Below, piece by piece: positions 11,926-24,174 of a stretch of DNA of 64,000 bases (positions are counted from its first letter, which is position 1; every line of letters begins with the position of its first letter). Under the pieces are notes generated by a model. It did not search any database. It saw nothing but the letters and a program-made list of their open reading frames with translations, and was not told the origin of the DNA. The stretch comes from Euryodendron excelsum (Eukaryota; Streptophyta; Magnoliopsida; Ericales; Pentaphylacaceae), in NCBI GenBank assembly GCA_033060915.1, contig CM065393.1:9979501-10043500 (forward strand), written 5' to 3'. A program made the position numbers and the translations under genes.

Positions 11926-12716
11926 GAGGTTGTATCTGACCACCCCCATTTCCATTACCTTCATTGCCTTTTAGTTGAGTCAATCAAGATCTATGGGGAT
12001 TGGTGTGAGATCGGGAATTACCCTTTCTCTCGAGAATATAAAAGCGAGGTTGCTCTCAATGGTTTACCTGAAATGTCTCTGTGTCAAATCGGCATGCAAT
12101 GCTATGCAAATGAATGCAACAATCCGACAAAACAAACAAGAAGATAATAATTATCTCAATTTTCCAACTGAGCCAGCAATCACCCCATAAATATCCATCA
12201 ATTCAATCAATCCAACCTAACCAATAATTTTCACATAAAATATCCACCAATTAGCACGTAAATTCCTAGCCTCCTCTAACCCTATCTCCTCTAAAAAGAA
12301 AAAAAAATTTATCTAAGAAAATAAAGAAAGAAAAAAATCTAAGATGCTCACAAATAATAGAGATGGAACAAGTTTACCCAATTTAGCAATTGAGGGCCCA
12401 TTTGATATAACTTTTTTGCCAAGCTTTTTTTAAGCTTACAAGCAAAAAATGTCAGATTTTTCTAGCTTTTATGCTTTTCTGGCTTTGCTTTAGCTAAAGA
12501 TAAGTCAAAAAAATAGTCAAAAAAATCTAAATTTTTTGCTTATAAGCTTAAAAAAAAGCTAGGCGAAAAAGTTGTACCAAGTAGGCCCTTTCCTAGTTGT
12601 TGTAGTTTGATGATGAAGTTCTTTCTCCAAGAATCAATTCCTTTCGAGTTCGTTTGAACCTTGTTTTTTCACTTTATTTTGCCATGTTTGCTTACTTGTT
12701 GTAGCGAATTTGTTGT
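11926..12716 (-). other. Leader of the Athila-like element, with MITE
   Basis: Untranslated stretch between the gag remnant and the primer-binding site. It is AT-rich, has no convincing ORF, and holds the MITE at 12394-12588. Confidence 0.5.
12394..12588. mobile_element. MITE with ~65-bp terminal inverted repeats
   Basis: The left end (GGGCCCATTTGATATAACTT...) and the reverse complement of the right end (GGGCCTACTTGGTACAACTT...) match over about 65 bases, continuing through AGCTTTTTTTAAGCTTA and CAAGCAAAAAAT. The centre is short and non-coding. I could not find a clean target-site duplication (TAGCAATTG on the left versus TAGTTGTTG on the right is only a weak 9-bp candidate). The superfamily is therefore uncertain; hAT or Mutator are possible. 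Confidence 0.75.
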
Positions 12717-12734
12717 TCCCCAGCAACGGCACCA
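12717..12734 (-). other. Primer-binding site of the Athila-like element
   Basis: Reads TGGTGCCGTTGCTGGGGA on the minus strand, five bases from the LTR end at 12740. Sites of the form TGGCGCCGTTGCCGGGGA are familiar in Athila-type plant gypsy elements; the two differences look like C-to-T changes. Confidence 0.75.
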
Positions 12735-12739
12735 AAAAT

Positions 12740-13967
12740 TGATCCCTCCAAAGTAGTGTTGGATGTTCCACAATAGGACAAAGGCAATGCAGTATAATAC
12801 TTGGTGTAGTCCAAGGTCGATCCACTGAGAAAGAATAGCTTGCACCACAAGTAACAAGGTTTGTAAACTGGAAGGTCAACTCACTCAAAAGGGCTATTGA
12901 TTTTGTACGGAAATTTCTCCAAAAGAAAATTAAAAATCAATACTTAATATTTGTTGAGAATTTATCCAAGACAATTAAAGTAAGATTATTCCAAAAAGGT
13001 TTGTTTAAATGGATAAAAACTTGGCAAAATTGATCCAATGAATTGGTTGCATGAGTTTTCTTCAAGGATTTTTGTCTCAATTCAACGCCAACGCCCATGC
13101 TATGAATTAGAGGTTTTGGACTATAAAAAGGATTTTAAGATTTTATTAACTTCTCTCAGAGTTTGGAGAAAATAAATTCTAAGGTTTATATTAGGGATTC
13201 TTACCATATACATCCCAATTCAAAGTTTGTCTATGTGTATGTCCTAAATATGATTAAAAAAACACTCTATTTCAAAATATTTTGAGAGGAAGACAATAAA
13301 TCTTAAGTTTGTAAAGATTAAATCTTGAAAGCACATTAATACCTTGAAGAATCCTCCCTTGATGAATCAATCTTCACAATCTATGCCAAGGTAGAATTTA
13401 GCTACTCAAAACCATGAGAAAGCGCATATAAATCTGTATGAAAAATACTTGACGAAGAATTGCAAAAATGAATCTTTGATCTATTAAATAATAAATTGGA
13501 TTACAAAACTAGGGTCTCTTAATGTTAAAAAAAAAACTCATAAAACTATTCTAAAAAACGTGCTTCTATGCTAAGGAAAACTATATGTTTCAATTTAGGA
13601 CTCTTTTTTGTTTTAAAAGACAACAATTCGGGTCCAATAAGGAGTCAGGCACGCGGTCGATTGTCTGAGCGGTTCAGAAAGGCATTTGGATGGTTTGATG
13701 AAGAATTGCATTAGGACAGTGTGAAACCTCAGTCCGGACGGACAGTGCATAATAGGCGTCTAGACGGCAGTGTGTCTCCAAGTCTTTTCTTCTTTTCCTC
13801 ACCACCTCCATTCAGGTCTTTTTCAGTTCATCTTAGTCCAAAATCCTACAAAAGCAAATAAAATAATATCAATACTAATAAAGCAATAAATAAGCAAATA
13901 AACAACTAAACTAGGATTAACTAAACACAAATTAGGGCCATATGATTACACTGTAAAAGTGTAATCA
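12740..13967 (-). repeat. 5' LTR of the Athila-like element
   Basis: 1228 bp bounded on the minus strand by TGATTACACTT at 13967 and GGATCA at 12740, i.e. TG...CA ends with a 4-bp inverted terminus (TGAT/ATCA). It is adjacent to the primer-binding site. The outer end also forms a hairpin (GATTACAC / GTGTAATC, 13943-13967). No coding. The right border is defined by the terminal motif only, because the other LTR is not in the window. Confidence 0.65.
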
Positions 13968-15673
13968 ATAGTAAACTTCAATACCAATTTTAAATGTATT
14001 TATAACCAACTCATTGCATGAATCACAACTCCACACTCAGTTTCCAACTTCAACTAATGTACCTTTCTTTCCATTCCAAACAAGTTCACCAAATTATTTC
14101 ATAGTTGATGAGCCAAACTTGACAGGTGCAGAGGACACTGGGCTAGCGGGGAAATTAGTTCGTTTCAGTTTGGTAAAATCACAATTTTGTTTTTACCACA
14201 CTGTTGATTGGATACTCGCTTGATCAATCTTCAAGAGTAATTATTCATTTAGTTTGGTTTCACTTTTTAGGTAAAGAAACTAATTTGCTTACTAAAATTA
14301 AGGGTTTACTACATATAACATATATGCATATACATATTCACTCATGTATATGTATATATATATATATATATATTTGTGTTTAGATGTACAATAATTATAG
14401 TTTGCGAGTGTTCCCTTTTCTTCGTTTCTCCAATATAATTATGTACCTCTTTTGTTTGTTAATATGGTGAATACTATATGGTTTGCTGAGAAAATAATGA
14501 ATTTTGTGCTATTTGGGGGGACAGAAAAGAAATATTATTAATGGCTTGAGCAAATAGTTCATCCAATGATCACATTTGGCTATGCATAGATAATTTCGTT
14601 GCCAAAATGTAACTTTCTATGACCAATATTTATTCTCATCTCTAATTGTTACAATAAAAACATGGCTCTTTATATTTTCGCACTAGAAGGATGGAAGGCT
14701 TTTGGTGACAACTTCATTTCTTGCAAAAAAGTGAACTTGTTCATGCAAGAAAATATTGTCACAAAAAATTAAACGATTTTGTGCACAGGGAAATCTCTTT
14801 GCTTAGAATTTGTATTCTCAAACTATGTTTATGCAAGTATAACATAGACACATGCATGCACGGATGCCCACATAGACCTAGAATCCTTCTAAGGTTTTGA
14901 AGGTTGATACTTAAAAAGAAAATTGGGAAAAAACTTGGACATTTATCTTAAAGAGTCTTAGATTTAAGTTCCATCTCCTCCACCACAATTACAAACCCTA
15001 AATAAGTATGAAGCTTAGACGTACAAATAGATATTCCAGTAAGTTCACATACTTTTCTAGAGAAGGTCAATACACACATTTTTTAAAAGACCTAAAATTA
15101 TCATAATGATCTTGACAAATCCAAGACGACACACCAAGTGAAATGATTTGGATAAATGCAACTTTATTTAAAGATTCTTTTAAAATTTTGATATAGCAAC
15201 AAAATTGTTTTCATATATATATATAAGTCAACTTATCCATTAGTTGTGCATCAATTTTGCCCCAACATATATGGTTTTAACTAAATATATAAACAAGAGA
15301 GGTGATACATATACACTTATGTAATGATATCTATATTTGAAAAATATTGAGAAAAAATTATCTTTAACTTATGGTATAGCTACTATTTTAGGTCCTTTGT
15401 ATAAAGATCAAACTTTACAAATTTTATTCAAGATGATCTATAGTGGTAATAATCAATTGAAAAATATTATCAATACACTAAAATAATTGCTTAATTCTAA
15501 TAAAACTAATGTAATTGTACAAACAAACATATGATTACATTTAGTTCATCTCATGCTCATAGTAGTAGTAGTAGCAGCAGTAGTAGAAGATCAATCGATG
15601 TAATCTTTGGCAACAAATAAAATCAAGACGAAGTATTCAAAATATTGGTGGTTCCACAATAGAATTGCCATGT
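13968..15673. other. AT-rich intergenic DNA, nothing recognised
   Basis: No gene recognised. Contains a (TA)n microsatellite (about 14349-14372) and an AGT/AGC trinucleotide tract (about 15560-15590). Some of it may be the decayed body of the hAT element whose transposase end follows. Confidence 0.4.
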
Positions 15674-15960
15674 TATTTAGATCAACCTTTCATTGCTTAA
15701 AATGATTTAGATGATGAGTTTGTTATTTTGGCCTTGTAAAAAGATAAGGAACATAGGTTTCCCATGCTTTCAACTATAGACTATGATATATCATGCTTTC
15801 AACTATAGACTATGATATACTAACAATTCTTGTTTTCACAAAAACTTATGAAACAACTTTTAGTTTAACTCAATATGTAGTGAGTGAATCATGTTGCAGA
15901 CTAGAACTACATACTGTGGAGGCATTAGTGTGCTGGAAAGATTGGATGTATGCACATTAA
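15674..15960 (+). pseudogene. Remnant of a hAT transposase C-terminus
   Basis: Broken plus-strand reading with YLDQPFIA, DEFVILAL, then KDKEHRFPMLSTIDYDI, and further on a frame-shifted VVSESCCRLELHTVEALVCWKDWM. This matches the layout of the hATC dimerisation region of plant hAT transposases (W-K-x5-RFP-LS-x-A-DIL, later ASESAFS..., TVEAL-C-x-DW). At least four stops and a 29-bp internal duplication (15763-15819) disrupt it. The first codons of the transposase and the terminal inverted repeats were not found. Confidence 0.65.
15763..15819. repeat. 29-bp tandem duplication
   Basis: Two adjacent copies of a unit beginning CATGCTTTCAACTATAGACT, at 15763-15791 and 15792-15819, inside the hAT transposase remnant. 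The 29-bp length shifts the frame. Confidence 0.85.
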
Positions 15961-16079
15961 GGAAGCAAGAAGTAGATGAACGAATAAAAATTAAAACAAA
16001 TTTGAAAGCCATAACATTAGGAGATTTAGAAGACTCAATTTTAAATTACTCACCTCTAGATGCTAAAGAATGAAGATTA

Positions 16080-19000
16080 ACTTTTCTCATATATGGTTTT
16101 TTTAAAACTTATATAGGATTCCTTATTATGGAAATTTCTTTAAATTTTGACTATTTAAAGTGGAGTAATGGAAATGATAGATGAGCTTGTGAGGCCCATG
16201 CGTCTGCACGTGGGTGGAAACGAGATCCTAGCAGGCTGGCTCCAAGGCTATGCACTGAGATCACACATGGCTTGGGAAAGAAGAGGGGAAGTATTATTTA
16301 TTTAGGCACTTGCATCTACTTGGTATAATACATTTTAAAGCTATGTAGTCCAAAACCTAAAGCGAATAATATTGTATCATGTAGATCCTTGGTCGTGAGA
16401 GACAACGTTTTAAAAATCGGATCGGATCGGATGGTTCAACCGGCCCCTAAAATGGCCCTCGTTAACCCAAAAACCATTTTAGAGAAAAAAAGAACCGCTT
16501 TCTTTTGTGCAAACTATTTGACGTGCCGATTCAACCAATGAATTGTTCAAACATGCCCTGGTTTAATGTAAGCGGACGATTTTCAAATCAGCTGCTTCCA
16601 TCAAAGGAATGAAGTTGTTCTCCTCTTCTCTCAGATCTCCTTCTTGCACAACCTATTTCGGTAGCCTCTAATCAGCCTCCTTCGATCGAAGACTTAAAGT
16701 TTTTCTATTCTATGTCCTTCTACCCTTCTCTCCAATCTCCAGATCCAGCACAAAGCACCCTGACAATCTCTAATCTCAACTCCGGTAAAGATTCCCTCTC
16801 TCTACCACCTCTCTCTCTCTCTCTCTCTCTCCATTTTCCAATTTGGTTTATTTGATTTCCTTAACTCAGTTGCCTTTGTTTGCTTTGTAACTCCTTGAAC
16901 TACTCAAATATTTGATTTCTCTGGCAATCTATGGTGTAGACTACAGTTTTGACCAACCCTAGCCTGTCTTGGGTTGTGGAGACCTTAGTCAATAGTATGG
17001 AAAAAAGTTCAATAATCATGTACTACAAGGTTTTTCGATACTCATGCATGTTAAATTTTGTCATATGCTATTTACTGTATTAAAAGTCTCCTCATTAATT
17101 ACAAATTCATGTTGTCGATGTAATAAAACACCCCATATCACAATTTAATATAGATGAGTACTAAACAGTTGGTACTACCTAATCACTGGACTTTTTTTTC
17201 CAGTTGTATAGTACACCCATTAGCTCGCTCTCTCTATGACTCTCTTTCTTTCTCTGTCCACTCTAGTTTGTTGTCTTTTCATTGTTTCAAATATCAATGT
17301 TCCGTCGCTTTTTTCCATGATTCTTCTATCATTTGTTTGTATCTTCTGTTTCAAAATGTAAGCTAGCATTATTTCTGTTTATTTTTCTTTTATTATATAA
17401 CTTGTGTATTCATTGATGCACTTTGTAATTTTTTACATAATTTATTTATTTCTTTATATGTATTTTATTTTTTAAAATATATTTATAATACGTCACAATT
17501 CGATAACAATTGACATGACGGTTGAATCACTAACTTGTAACCCGATCCCTTCTCCTGTTCACTCAACAGTCTGGGTTTCAAAATATTGATGACAGGCTTG
17601 TAGGTGCCTACGTAGTTGAGATATCCTTCACCTATAATGATGCATTTTTCTGCAAATTTTATATACTACTGTAATTTATAAAGGTTAACGTTACTAATAA
17701 AATTCTACAATTTATTTAATTTTACTCATTTATTATTTTTGTACATTTTTTACTCATGTATTTAGTATTATACTCATGAATTTATGTAAACTATTAATCA
17801 TTATAAGTTTAATTACATAAACTAGTTGCCATTGTAAATTTAATTAACTATGAAATACCCATCATAATGTATTTAGATCACTTTTTAAAACTTTTGATTC
17901 AAAGTTTGGCAGGCCCAACTGGTTTGCCTAGTTAGGCTCGACCAACTTAGCTCAACCCAATTCTGCCTGAGACCCAAGCTCAAGCCCAAGATCACCCATG
18001 GCCTGAGGCCCGACTTGGGATTTTGTATTTTGGCCCAGTCTAAAATTTGGCCGGAGCCGAAGCTGGCTTGACAAAACCCAAAGACGAATTGGGCCGGGCG
18101 GGCCTACTTTACATTGCCTAGTTTGATTATATATATTTTGAAATATAAATAGGGACTGTAACATAGTTTTTCTACAAATACATACACACACATATAATTG
18201 AAATTATATATTAATTCAATTTACACATCACGTAGATTAGCTTATTTGTAGTCTTGCCTAATACTGCAAAGTAACTTAATACTTTAAAACTGTTACTTAA
18301 ATGAGTTAATATAATGTCTTCATTATGTCAAGTAAAAATTTTGACAATGAGAAATAATTAATAATTTTTTAATTAATTTATATGTAAGATAACAGTTTTT
18401 AAATAAGGAAACATATGTGAACAAAAGATTTATTAAAATTTGATAAATCAAAAATATTTATATTATTGTATATAGAATTACATAATATAGAGAGTTTAAC
18501 AGGTTTAAAATACTTCTTTTATTAATAGTTAATTTGTTATAGGTTTATAATTTAAGACTTTGTGTATAAGAAAGAAAAATAATTAGATAATACTAAGTGA
18601 ATAGAGTGGGCCAACTTCAACATCCCATGGGACGTAGCGTTTTAAAAATAACATTTAAGATATATACATGTGTGTAGTAGCATTGTAAAAATACTATTTA
18701 GAGTGACAAGTAGCATTTTAACACTATATAAGCTATATTATGTGTGTGTGTATATGTATATATATAAGCTATATTATATAAGCATAATAGAAAATGAAAT
18801 ATTTTTCCATATCATAAGCTTTTGTTAGTTCTAAAAATAAAGAAATAATGAAATAAATAAAAGCAAAATAAAATAGGAAGCTACTTGATTATTGTTTTTT
18901 TTTCTTTTTTAATAAATTAGAAATTTTCATTTGAAATGATATGATTTCTAGCCTTTCGTAGTCCACTGAAAAGAGGTGCAATTTTAACAATAACTTCACA

Positions 19001-19400
19001 CCTTTCTTTCTATACAATAAAATTAGAAAACACTGTCATTGGGAACGATATGGTTATACAAGTTTTCAATGGGTGCTTTTTTTTCACTAAAATTAATTTT
19101 TTAAAAGTAAAATTTGGAAATAAGACACAACATAGCAACAGGTTCCACTGGCATTAACCGGAGAAAGCACATTTAAAATGATGCCCAGTCCAACCAAACG
19201 AAACGAAACGAAGTTGGCGTTTGCCCCAAGAGTCGCGCATTGCAAGAGAGAACGCCTGTAACCCACGTAGCCAGTTACCCAACCAACACCCACTCCAGAA
19301 TTTTTTTCACTCACACCCAAACAAGGCGGTTCCCTTCCGCCTCTCGTACGTGCTCTCAAAAGTAGTCTCCCAAACCAAATCCCCATACTTTTCCGATTCG
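16080..19400. other. Upstream intergenic DNA with repeats
   Basis: No gene recognised. Contains a (CT)n tract (16809-16831). Sequences at 16407 (TTTTAAAAATCGGATCGG...) and, inverted, around 17520-17585 (TTTTGAAACCC...GGGATCGGG) may be the ends of one degenerate inverted-repeat element of about 1.2 kb. A GGCCC-rich block (17909-18120) is similar in style to the hAT-like element at 46526. AT-rich elsewhere. Confidence 0.4.
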
Positions 19401-19982
<582 letters not shown>

Positions 19983-20623
19983 TAAGTTTTATTTTCACAT
20001 TTTTTGGTTCAGCAGTTGGTATTTTTAGTTAATGAAACTCAGACCTAAATCAGCATTTTTGTACAACTAAGGATGGATTCTTTGGTTTATTATCATTCGG
20101 AATGTCATTTTCCGTGTGGATTGTTGTTATTTGTGTTGTAGTTTCAGCTTGGACTCTAGTTCTATGATATTGTTGGGGATCGGGATTAAGTCTTTTGTTG
20201 CTTTAAGCAGTCCCTAATTTGCGCCTGCATCCCTGCTCCATATTTTAGCTACCCTTTTGCCCTTTATTTTAGCACCCGAAACCCTGAAATGCTTGCTATA
20301 CAGAATTCTAGTGGCTGATTCTCTGCAAATCCAGTTACCCTTCACCTTTTATTTAAAGCCAATTCCTAGCACTTTCCATTTAAAAATCCTATAACTTTAT
20401 TCTACTTATTACAACCTGATACCAACAAGCTTTCAATGATCGAAGGACACCAAAAAATCCATTTATAGTATTCCACAACACTAACATGAGTTTCCTTAGG
20501 CTACCTTGCTGTTTATTTTGTTTATGAGAGTCTTTAATGGTCCACCCGCTGAATTAGGAGATGATAGGTCTGGGCAGCTTTCCTATATCATTTCTTTAAA
20601 TCTTAAAACGCCACCTCCCCAAG

Positions 20624-20649
20624 CCACCACCACCACCACCACCACCACA
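20624..20649. repeat. (CAC)n microsatellite
   Basis: Uninterrupted CAC/ACC trinucleotide tract of about 26 bp in ZTL intron 1. Confidence 0.9.
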
Positions 20650-23330
20650 AATACCAATCCCCAAAAAACAAAACTGCATATTGTACTTTTGTAGATATCA
20701 TCCTAATATTTTGTTCATAATTGTGCATAATATGTTTTAAGTGTCCAATAAACTGAAGAGCTATATCCAAGTGATGATTATGTAGAAAATCCAATGAACA
20801 GAAATGATATGTATGTTTATGAACACTGAGACACATTTCGGTGCATTCTTCAGCGGTTAGAGAGTCGTGGTATAACTTTTGGTTGTTTTGGGTCGAGTCA
20901 AGCATGCAGACTAGTGCTTGAGGCTTAGTGTCATGTTAGTGGAAGATTGGTGCGGAGAGGAGTGCCTGGCTTAGGACAACACTTAAAGTTGAAAATAGTG
21001 CAGCCTACAATAGGTTTTTTGGGGGGTTTTGATTATGAAAAGTTGGAAGATATAGAGTTTTAGTCGTTTAGAGGGTAAAAAAAGGTTGCAGGCAATTGAC
21101 TTGGTGTTAAAGTGACATGTTACTAGATTTTTAGACTATATGTCGTTTGAAAGTAATGATGACATTTGATTTATTGAGTTTAGGGGCTTATTGGAACAGT
21201 TTTTGTTAGGGTAGGGTCTTGGGCACATTATAGGCGACTGTTTGGAGGTTGTGAACAGTAATCAATAAATAATTGGTTTTTGTTCTTTTGGATGCTAGGA
21301 TGACTGAATCAAAAGGAGTTAGGTAATAAATGATTTTTAAAATAGGATTTGGGGTTGGAAATTATGACTTTTACAGCCCAGGAATATCAATGAAGTTCAG
21401 GAAATTTGAAGAAAAAAATGGAGATGACGTAGGGATATGTTGAAGAAAATGGCAAATGTAAAATTGTGCGGCAATGCTTACGACCTCATATGATGGAGTC
21501 TTGGTTTAATTGTGTTGTATTTTCTGAATTTTATTGATTAGCGGCTGTTGGTAACTTGGTATAGTATTATCCACGTTTATTAGGTTTTGAAAGCTAGCCT
21601 TTTTTTAATTTGGTAACTTTTTAATTTGTTGGGCACGGGCTGTAGGCCTGGCCCAGGGCCATTTTGAGACTCAAGTTATGCTTATGGATCTTATAAATAT
21701 CTTTATTTTATCTTGGATAGCTTAGCGGTAAAAGTTTTTTTTTTTTCAAATTTCTTTATTTCGTCTTGGTATAATTGAGTTTTTATCTTAAAAGTCTTAG
21801 TCCTAGTTGGAGGACGAGATGTCCTGGACTCCATAAGGGTCTATGTTATTTGTCTATTTTATGGAGTTGTGTTTATGAGGATATGAGGTCATCCAGTGTG
21901 ATTTTGTTCAACCCTTGTAAGGGTAAAGGCTCAAAAGTTCTAGGGTGCAGTCGCAGGTTCTCTCCTTGTACGCAAAGCAGCCAAGCTATTATTGACCAGA
22001 GCAATGGCCTATCAATTCCTCAGAAACCCTCACCACTTATATTCAATTTTACTCTTAAACTTGTCAAATAGTTGCTATGCATAGAGTTCTAGAAACTAGT
22101 TTGTCATACCCATTGACCTACAAGCTTTCCTTGACTTAAAATCCACCAGAATAATTGTTAGCATGTTTCCTAGTTTCCTAGCATGTATGACCACTACGAC
22201 AGTCCATGACTAGCATATTTGAAACTACCTAAATACCCTTAATCTTAGAACTAAGTAGAATAACAATACATTTAACCAGTAGCATAGTAAAAAAATAAAC
22301 ATGGACTAGGACTCCACTATACTGTCTTATCAAGTTTTAAGAACATTGCATACTGGATTCTTCTTTCTTTTTTGCATTTTCTCTATTGGTTTCCTTTTAT
22401 GGCTAGTAGTTTATTTACAAGGGGGTGGAATGCTTGAACTCTTGCTCGTGATGAACTCTCTTTGTTTTACTTTATTTTATTTTTAAAGCTATACTTGCTC
22501 CATCTAGATGTTAAAACATGTGATGCTTTCCCACCTGTCCTCCTCCTTCCCCCTCTCCTTCTTCTCTTTCTTCTTCTTTATAGAAGATAACAAAATTAGT
22601 TTACTTTGTTTGTTGTTCACAGCCTCTATTTCAGCATCTTTCAAATCAAAGCCTAAATAAAATCCAATTCCTTTCTATACCCATTGGCCTTTCATTTAAT
22701 AAGAAAACCCTTAAATAGTTGCTGTCCAGAATTCTTTGCAACAAGAATCATGAAATCCCAGCAACCCGTGATGTTGAAAACTGAGCCAGTTCCAACCCCT
22801 ACAACTGTTCTACTCTCCTATTGGACCCCATCCATAAACCATAACAAGCTTTGTACTACTGTATTGAACCATAAACCTAGAGACTTTTGTGACTTGTGGA
22901 CAAAAACCCATCATTTCCACTAATTGTAGGCAGCACTGTTTGAAGTTTCTTAGCACCACCCTACATTACCATGTTTGTATGCTTTTTTCCTATTCGTGGG
23001 TTATGCTCTATTTGGCGCTCTTTTGCAATAGATTTTTTGCTTACCTAAAAAGTACAATGACAAGAAAAATGCATGACCTGTATATGGTTGTATTTTATTC
23101 CTCTGCATGGCTGTAGGCCTTGTGGTAGACACCTTGTGCATGTGTGTCTGCAGCTGTCTTTTGGTCGTGTCTACTTTTACTGGATGCAGGAAGGGAGTAG
23201 GTAAGTTCTTGTGTCAGATGACCTAGAAACTATTTGGAATCTGAAACACATTACTTATATATGTAGTCTCTTCTCAAATTTACTTATGCACTAGGTAGTG
23301 TGAACATGAACATAAGACAGGGCACTCGCA

Positions 23331-23463
23331 TATTGTTCACCATCTACCTCTGATGATGCTCTCTCATTCGATGGCACACAACATGGAGATGTCATAATGG
23401 TATAACATAAGATTCTTGTATACTGTTCACCATCTACCTCTGATGATGCTCTCTCATTTGATG
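23331..23463. repeat. 43-bp direct repeat pair
   Basis: Copies at 23331-23373 and 23421-23463, nearly identical (TTCACCATCTACCTCTGATG and onward), 90 bp apart start to start. Intronic. Confidence 0.85.
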
Positions 23464-23573
23464 CTCTTTTCCTTTTTCTTTGCTCTTTTCTATTAGAATT
23501 GTTTTTTGCACATGGTACTTGTTTTTGGCCTTGTGTAGCATGTTATATTTCTCTCGAGAATTTTTTAGAACCA

Positions 23574-24174
23574 CAATGGCTGTTGCCACATGTTCTAGGA
23601 TTGTTAGAAGAGTGTTGTGTTTAACATTGATAGGGACATGGTACCTTACAAGAACCGTGTCCGTGCTTCATAATGAGTGCATTGAAAGATGTTAGCACCT
23701 GCGGAAAAAAATTTTGGTAAAGATTTTAGCTAGTAATGATGTTGAAATGTTGATAAAATGCTGTTAAAAAAACAGAGATTTGTTTTAGTTGTTTTGGTGT
23801 CCAAAGTCATTATATATGGCCATATTTGATATTGGAATTCCATTAGGCATGACGTAAATTTTCATTATCCATTGGCTGTTGCAACATGTTTCTAGGTGTA
23901 TTGAAATGGTGTTGTGTTTTGACATGGATATGGACATGTGATTTCTTAGAAGTGTTTGTGCCTCATTGTTAGTGCATTGAAAGATGTCAGCACCTTGAAC
24001 AAAAGGATTGTGATAGAGGTTTTAGCTTGTAATGGTGTTGAAATGTTGATAAAATGCTGCTGAAAAAACGACATTGGTTTAATGTGAAATATCACTATTT
24101 CTAGTTATTGTGGTATCCAAAGTCATACCATTTGGAATTCAACAAGGCATGATGCAAAATTTCATTTTCCATTA
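23574..24174. repeat. Tandem duplication, ~0.3-kb unit, in ZTL intron
   Basis: Two adjacent diverged copies, 23574-23869 and 23870-24174. Shared landmarks in order: GGCTGTTGC-ACATGTT, GTGCATTGAAAGATGT, TTGAAATGTTGATAAAATGC, GTCCAAAGTCAT-type and GGCATGA-G-AAA. Many point differences show the duplication is old. No ORF spans it. Confidence 0.8.

Noticed and set aside
14014..14223. 69-residue ORF beside the Athila-like LTR
   Set aside because: No known motif and no neighbouring exon signals; probably chance.
16407..17590. Possible 1.2-kb inverted-repeat element
   Set aside because: The end similarity (TTTTRAAA...CGG) is short and imperfect and no target duplication was seen; noted only in the gap description.
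21711..21975. TAGCTTAGCGG (A-box-like) and a distant GGTTCTCTCC
   Set aside because: The spacing of about 230 bp is too large for a tRNA or SINE promoter without evidence of an insertion.
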